Source: an uncultured Gemmiger sp.
GTDB taxonomy: Bacteria > Bacillota > Clostridia > Oscillospirales > Ruminococcaceae
NCBI GenBank assembly: GCA_947629015.1
Contig: CANRCB010000010.1
Span: 1 to 64,000, forward strand
DNA: 64,000 bases
Direction: 5' to 3'
Each line of letters starts with the position of its first letter. Positions within the stretch are counted from its first letter, which is position 1. Below are positions 60,313 to 64,000 of this stretch, one piece after another. A model generated the notes under the pieces. It did not search any database, had not been told where the DNA came from, and saw only the letters and a list, made by a program, of their open reading frames with translations. A program made the position numbers and the translations under genes.

Positions 60313-61818
60313 GTGCCAAACCTTGATATCGCAAAATTTTTGGAGCGCAGCGGGGTGCGCCGCACCCGCCTGGGCGGCCTTGTGGAGGAGGACGTGCGCG
60401 CCGCGCTGCAGGCCCTGTGCAATGAGTACGAGCAGCGCCTTGCCCGGGCCGAGGCCGAGGTGCGCCGCCTTGGGCAGGAGAATGCCGCTTTGCAGCAGCA
60501 GTGCCGCACGCTGGCGGGGCAGAACCGCACGCTTTCGGGGCAGAATGCCACGCTCGCGGGCAGCAGCGAGAAATTTTCGCGCCAGAACCAGGATCTGGAC
60601 ACCCAGCTTTCCAACATGAAGGCGCGCAACCATTCCCTCAACGACCAGTGCGCCGTACTTAAGCTGAAAAATAACGATCTTACGCGGGAAAATGCCGCCC
60701 TGCAGGACCGTGCGCAGCAGGCCGAGACCGCTTTGCGCCTGCGCACCGAGGAATTGCAGCGGGAGAAAGCCTCCCTTGCCGCCAACCGCGAAAAGCTCCT
60801 GGCCGCTGCGCGGCAGGAGGCCGAGGACGTTGCCGCCGCCGCCAAAAAGGACGCGGCGGACGTGCTGGACGCGGCCCGCGAGAAGGCCGAGGCCATTGAA
60901 CAGGCGGCGAAAACGCAGGCCCGCCAGCAGGCGCAGGCCCTTGTGGACGCCGCCTCCGCCGAGGCCAACGAGATCCAGAACGCCCACCATCTGCGCCTGA
61001 ACGAGATGAAAAACGAGCTGCGGCGCCTGGAACTGCGGCGGGACCGCCTGGTGGAATTTTTGAGCCGCTGGGGCAACGAGCTGCTGCGCAGCGGCGACGC
61101 CGTGCAGGCCGGCGACCCCGACGCCGAGGAGCTGCCGCCGCTGCCCGAACAGCCGCTGGATTGGACCGCCGAGCCCGCGCCGCAGGCCGAACTGGACTTC
61201 TCGCCCGATGTGCTGGAGTCCACCATCGCCGCCCTGCGCGGGCAGGCGGAGGGCAGCGTCCCCGAGGTCGTGCCGGGCCCGGAACCGGAACCAGAGCCCG
61301 CGCCGGAACCGGAACCCGGACCGGAGCCCGACCCTGTGCCAATGCCGGAGCCGGAGCCCGTGCCTGTGCCGGAACCGGAGCCGGAGCTTGCACCCGAACC
61401 TGCGCCCGCGCCGGCGATGGAAGATAGCGCCGGGGAGGCAGAGGACAGCTTCCTGCTGGACGCCGACGGGATCTGGGGCATGGACCCGCTGGCGGAGGCC
61501 GAAGCGCAGGCGGAGGCCGGGGCGGAAGAGGACGGCCCCGCCGCGGCGCCCGCGGTGCGCCAGACCGGCCCGGCTTTGACCGAGGTGCCGGGGGCCATCT
61601 TCTCCTCCCCCATCGTGCAGCGGGCGGAGGCCCCCGCCTGGGACGAGGTGCCCCTGACGCCCGGCCCGCATATGCCGGTGCTGCCGAACGTTGCCGAGGA
61701 GGAGGATGACTTTGCGCCGGGCACGGTGCCCATCCAGCCGCCGGCCGCGCGCAGCATCTCGTTGCGGCGGCGCAAAGCCGTGTGGGCCGTGCGCGCGCTG
61801 CGCCGCCTTGCCCAATGA
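60313..61818 (+). CDS. DivIVA-like coiled-coil protein with long acidic Pro/Glu tail
   Basis: The 501-residue protein begins with a short head ([20 protein letters not shown]), then a coiled coil from about 25 to 265 with a Gln/Asn-rich core ([20 protein letters not shown]) and an Ala/Glu-rich end ([20 protein letters not shown]). After that comes a Pro-Glu repeat region (about 315-370, [12 protein letters not shown]) and a basic end ([19 protein letters not shown]). The mix recalls DivIVA/GpsB-type scaffold proteins, but the typical first motif is not clear. GTG at 60313 with GGAACGGAG upstream. It heads an operon with FHA-domain proteins, suggesting a cell-envelope or division complex under Ser/Thr phosphorylation. 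Confidence 0.68.
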   Translation: MPNLDIAKFLERSGVRRTRLGGLVEEDVRAALQALCNEYEQRLARAEAEVRRLGQENAALQQQCRTLAGQNRTLSGQNATLAGSSEKFSRQNQDLDTQLSNMKARNHSLNDQCAVLKLKNNDLTRENAALQDRAQQAETALRLRTEELQREKASLAANREKLLAAARQEAEDVAAAAKKDAADVLDAAREKAEAIEQAAKTQARQQAQALVDAASAEANEIQNAHHLRLNEMKNELRRLELRRDRLVEFLSRWGNELLRSGDAVQAGDPDAEELPPLPEQPLDWTAEPAPQAELDFSPDVLESTIAALRGQAEGSVPEVVPGPEPEPEPAPEPEPGPEPDPVPMPEPEPVPVPEPEPELAPEPAPAPAMEDSAGEAEDSFLLDADGIWGMDPLAEAEAQAEAGAEEDGPAAAPAVRQTGPALTEVPGAIFSSPIVQRAEAPAWDEVPLTPGPHMPVLPNVAEEEDDFAPGTVPIQPPAARSISLRRRKAVWAVRALRRLAQ

Positions 61819-61853
61819 CCCATGATGTGATACCGCACAAAGGAGGCAACGCG

Positions 61854-63581
61854 TTGGAGGCTGTCAAGCGTTTTTCCAAACAAGTGCTGTGCCTGCCGCT
61901 GTTCTGCCTGCTGGCGCTGCTGCTCGCGCCGCGCGCGCGGGCGTTGACGGCGGCGGGCAATTTCGGCATCGAACAGGTGTATGTCAACGTGCCGGAGATG
62001 GATGTGTTCGTCCGTGCGCAGGGCGCCAACGGGGCGATGCTCTCCCCCCAAATGGTGCGCGCCGCCGGGGTGGAGCTGCGCCTGGGCGATGCCGTGCTGG
62101 ACACCGGCAACATCCAACAGGCCAACGAGGCCATCTGTTACATCTTTGTGCTGGACAACTACGCCGATATCGAGCCCGACACCCTGCTCAATTTCCAGAA
62201 CGCCGTCGTGCAGGTGGTGCGCCGCAAGGCGGCGCGGGACCAGATCATGCTCTACGGCATGGACGAAAGCGGCGGTTTGCAGTGCCTGCTGCCCGCCTCC
62301 AACGACGGCGCCGCCATCATCAACGCGGTGCGCGCCGTCAAGCCCGTCTCGCCCAGGCCGCTGGATATGGCCGCGGCGGCCGCCGTGGTCTACACCGGGC
62401 TTGAGGAGGAGTACCAGAACATTGCCCCGCGCAAGGTGTTGTACGGCATGACGGACGCCGTCACACTGCTGGGCAACCTGCCGATGCTGGCCGGCGTCAG
62501 CGTCGGCATGGCGGATCAGCTCAACGCGGCGTTTTACATCCTGGCCGCCGCCGATGACGGGCTGGAGGCCGACCTGCTCGCGCAGATCCAAAGCGGGTTC
62601 GTGTTCGGCTGCCCCACCGCCGATATCGTGGACACGCTGTGCGCGCACATGGATACGCTGACCCAGGTGCTGGAATTCAAGACCGCCATCGACCCCGATT
62701 TTTACGGTGAGCGCTGGGAAACGCTGACCGTCGCGGTGCCGCAGATGGGCAGCGCCGTAAACGCCAGCACCACCGTCTACATGGGCCACCGCCTGACCCA
62801 TCCCGCCGTGACGGAGGTACGGCCCACCGGCCGCCGGGAGCTGACCGTGTCCTTCAACCAGGCCGTTTCCGACGCCACCGCCGGGCTGCCGGCGGCCTAC
62901 CTGATCCAAAGCGAGGACGTGTGGGGGTTCCGTGTGGGGGTGCGCAGCGTTTCGGTCGCCGACGACGGCATGAGCGCGGTGCTCACCACCGCCGGGCCGC
63001 TGTATGACGGGCCGTACAGCGTGCGGCTGCGCAAGGTGGCCGCCGCGCTGAGCGCTGCCAACACCAGCGATGCCGGCGCCGAGACGGCGTTCACCGTCAC
63101 GGGCTGGCCGCGGGACCGCGGGTTCTACCTGGCGCGGCTGCGGGTGCCGGGCATCGTGCTGGCGGTGCTGCTGGCGGTGCTGGCCGTGGGCGCGTTCACC
63201 CGCTCCCGCAAGGAGCGCGCCGCCGAGAAGGAGGCCGAGATCGCGCATCTTTTGTCCGACGCACCGGACATCGACACCGTGCCGCGCCGCTGGCTGACGC
63301 TGTTTTTGCAGCCGCCCGGCGCCATCGCCGAGAGCCGGTGGTCCGGCATGGCGGAAAGCAGTGTGCTCATCGGCTCGGACGCCGGGCAGTGTGACCTGTG
63401 CGTGCCGGACGCCCGCATGGCGCCCCAGCACGCGGTGCTGAGCTTTGAGGGCGACGCCGTGGTGCTGCAGCCGCTGGGCAAGGCCCGCGTATATGTGAAC
63501 GGCCAGCTGCTGGCCGGGCCCCACCACCTGACCGGAGAAGATACCGTTAAACTGGGCCGCACGCTGCTGCGCGTGGTGTAG
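61854..63581 (+). CDS. Exported protein with membrane helix and cytoplasmic FHA domain
   Basis: The 575-residue protein has a signal peptide (VLCLPLFCLLALLLAPRARA), a large outside part (about 30-420) with a vWA-like start (IEQVYVNVPEMDVFVRAQ, CYIFVLDNYADIEPDTLLN), one membrane helix (IVLAVLLAVLAVGAF, about 433-447) and a C-terminal FHA domain (ESSVLIGSDAGQCDLCVPD, MAPQHAVLSFEGDAV; about 500-575). FHA domains bind phosphothreonine. Start TTG at 61854, seven bases after AAGGAGG; there is no better ATG. It links outside events to a phospho-signalling complex inside, by inference. Confidence 0.78.
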   Translation: MEAVKRFSKQVLCLPLFCLLALLLAPRARALTAAGNFGIEQVYVNVPEMDVFVRAQGANGAMLSPQMVRAAGVELRLGDAVLDTGNIQQANEAICYIFVLDNYADIEPDTLLNFQNAVVQVVRRKAARDQIMLYGMDESGGLQCLLPASNDGAAIINAVRAVKPVSPRPLDMAAAAAVVYTGLEEEYQNIAPRKVLYGMTDAVTLLGNLPMLAGVSVGMADQLNAAFYILAAADDGLEADLLAQIQSGFVFGCPTADIVDTLCAHMDTLTQVLEFKTAIDPDFYGERWETLTVAVPQMGSAVNASTTVYMGHRLTHPAVTEVRPTGRRELTVSFNQAVSDATAGLPAAYLIQSEDVWGFRVGVRSVSVADDGMSAVLTTAGPLYDGPYSVRLRKVAAALSAANTSDAGAETAFTVTGWPRDRGFYLARLRVPGIVLAVLLAVLAVGAFTRSRKERAAEKEAEIAHLLSDAPDIDTVPRRWLTLFLQPPGAIAESRWSGMAESSVLIGSDAGQCDLCVPDARMAPQHAVLSFEGDAVVLQPLGKARVYVNGQLLAGPHHLTGEDTVKLGRTLLRVV

Positions 63582-63615
63582 GCCCGGGATCGCCTTGCAA
63601 GGAGGGTTTTGCCTT

Positions 63616-64000
63616 ATGAAGCTGACAAAATGCGAGCACGGCCATTTTTATGACGCCGACAAATACCCCGGCTGCCCCTACTGTGACCCCGCGCTGCAAA
63701 AGGGCAGCGGGCACATCATCACGGCCGGCGCCGCCGGGGATGCCGCCGGGCAAGCCCCCGCCGCGCCAGCCGCCGCTGCCCCTGCCGGCCCCGTGGCCGG
63801 CTGGCTGGTGGTGCTGGACGGCCCGGCCCGCGGGCGGGACCTGCGCCTGGGCGAGGGGCGCAATTTTATCGGCGTGGACGCCGCCGGCGCGCCGCAGGTG
63901 CTTTCGGCCGATGCGCCACTCTCGGCGCGGCAGGCGGTGGCCGTGTATGACCCCGCCGCCAACGCCTTTGCGCTGCTGCCCGGCTCCGCGAAGGAGCTGG
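63616..64000 (+). CDS. Zinc-ribbon plus FHA domain protein (cut by window edge)
   Basis: The first 128 residues are visible. The start KLTKCEHGHFYDADKYPGCP plus YCD is a known zinc-ribbon-like head (Cys and His pairs) of FHA proteins in Firmicutes. An Ala/Pro linker follows, then WLVVLDGPARGRDLRLGEGR and NFIGVDAAGAPQVLSADAPL, the start of an FHA domain. AAGGAGGG precedes the ATG at 63616. The third gene of the operon; a Ser/Thr kinase or phosphatase may lie beyond the window. Confidence 0.8.
   Translation, partial: MKLTKCEHGHFYDADKYPGCPYCDPALQKGSGHIITAGAAGDAAGQAPAAPAAAAPAGPVAGWLVVLDGPARGRDLRLGEGRNFIGVDAAGAPQVLSADAPLSARQAVAVYDPAANAFALLPGSAKEL

Noticed and set aside
60279-63527. A 1082-codon minus-strand frame opposite the coiled-coil and FHA genes
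   Set aside because: Composition is Ser/Arg/Ala-rich without domains. The plus-strand genes have start signals, FHA motifs and operon spacing.

Overview
The window looks like a chromosomal segment of a GC-rich, Gram-positive gut Clostridium relative. The best guess is the Oscillospiraceae/Ruminococcaceae group (Gemmiger, Subdoligranulum or Faecalibacterium-like). This is inferred from strong AGGAGG ribosome binding sites, LPXTG-like cell-wall anchors (IPQTG), split transketolase genes, feoAAB with a Cys-rich companion, MATE pumps, and remnants of Clostridia-type conjugative elements. No rRNA or marker-gene comparison was possible.

Region by region. (1) 1-6.5 kb is a graveyard of mobile DNA: the tail of an Rpn-type protein, two frameshifted conjugative-element genes, an XRE regulator, two related sigma-factor loci (one with a DUF4367 partner), a cystatin-like small protein and a truncated IS200 transposase. 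(2) 6.5-31.4 kb is chromosomal. It has three large cell-wall-anchored surface proteins of 2016, 899 and 909 aa, a small membrane protein beside the first, a hexuronate pathway pair (uxuB-uxuA), split transketolase, several unknown proteins, a flippase and a metallopeptidase. GC-rich palindromic repeats fill the gaps between genes. (3) 31.8-38.3 kb holds the ferrous iron uptake locus with a duplicated operator-like element, a MATE pump, a MmcQ/YjbR-type protein and an EamA transporter. (4) 38.3-50.3 kb is a genomic island between the EamA gene and ftsH. It contains IS200-type ends and remnants, a TnpV fragment, an AbiE-like toxin-antitoxin pair, an AT-rich peptide-natural-product locus, an XRE regulator, an excisionase-like gene, and an integrase cut off by an IS200 copy that itself carries a stop codon. 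(5) 50.4-59.3 kb has ftsH, a glycosyltransferase carrying a winged-helix tail, a MarR-MATE operon with a clear operator, a probable Mn2+ (yybP-ykoY) riboswitch before a TetR-like gene, and a divergent pair made of a radical SAM enzyme and a relative lacking the cluster cysteines. (6) 59.7-64 kb has tRNA-Asn and an operon of a coiled-coil protein and two FHA proteins, running off the right edge.

The most exciting part is 41.4-46.7 kb. A 32-residue peptide with three cysteines has its own consensus promoter and is followed by a terminator-like hairpin. Behind it lie a radical SAM/SPASM enzyme with a PqqD-like N-terminus, a UvrA-like ABC protein and a second radical SAM/SPASM enzyme. This is the layout of a ribosomally made, radical-SAM-modified peptide (RiPP) with a DNA-repair-like protein as possible self-protection. 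No exporter or protease is nearby. Inverted copies of a short sequence flank the locus and suggest it moved as a unit.
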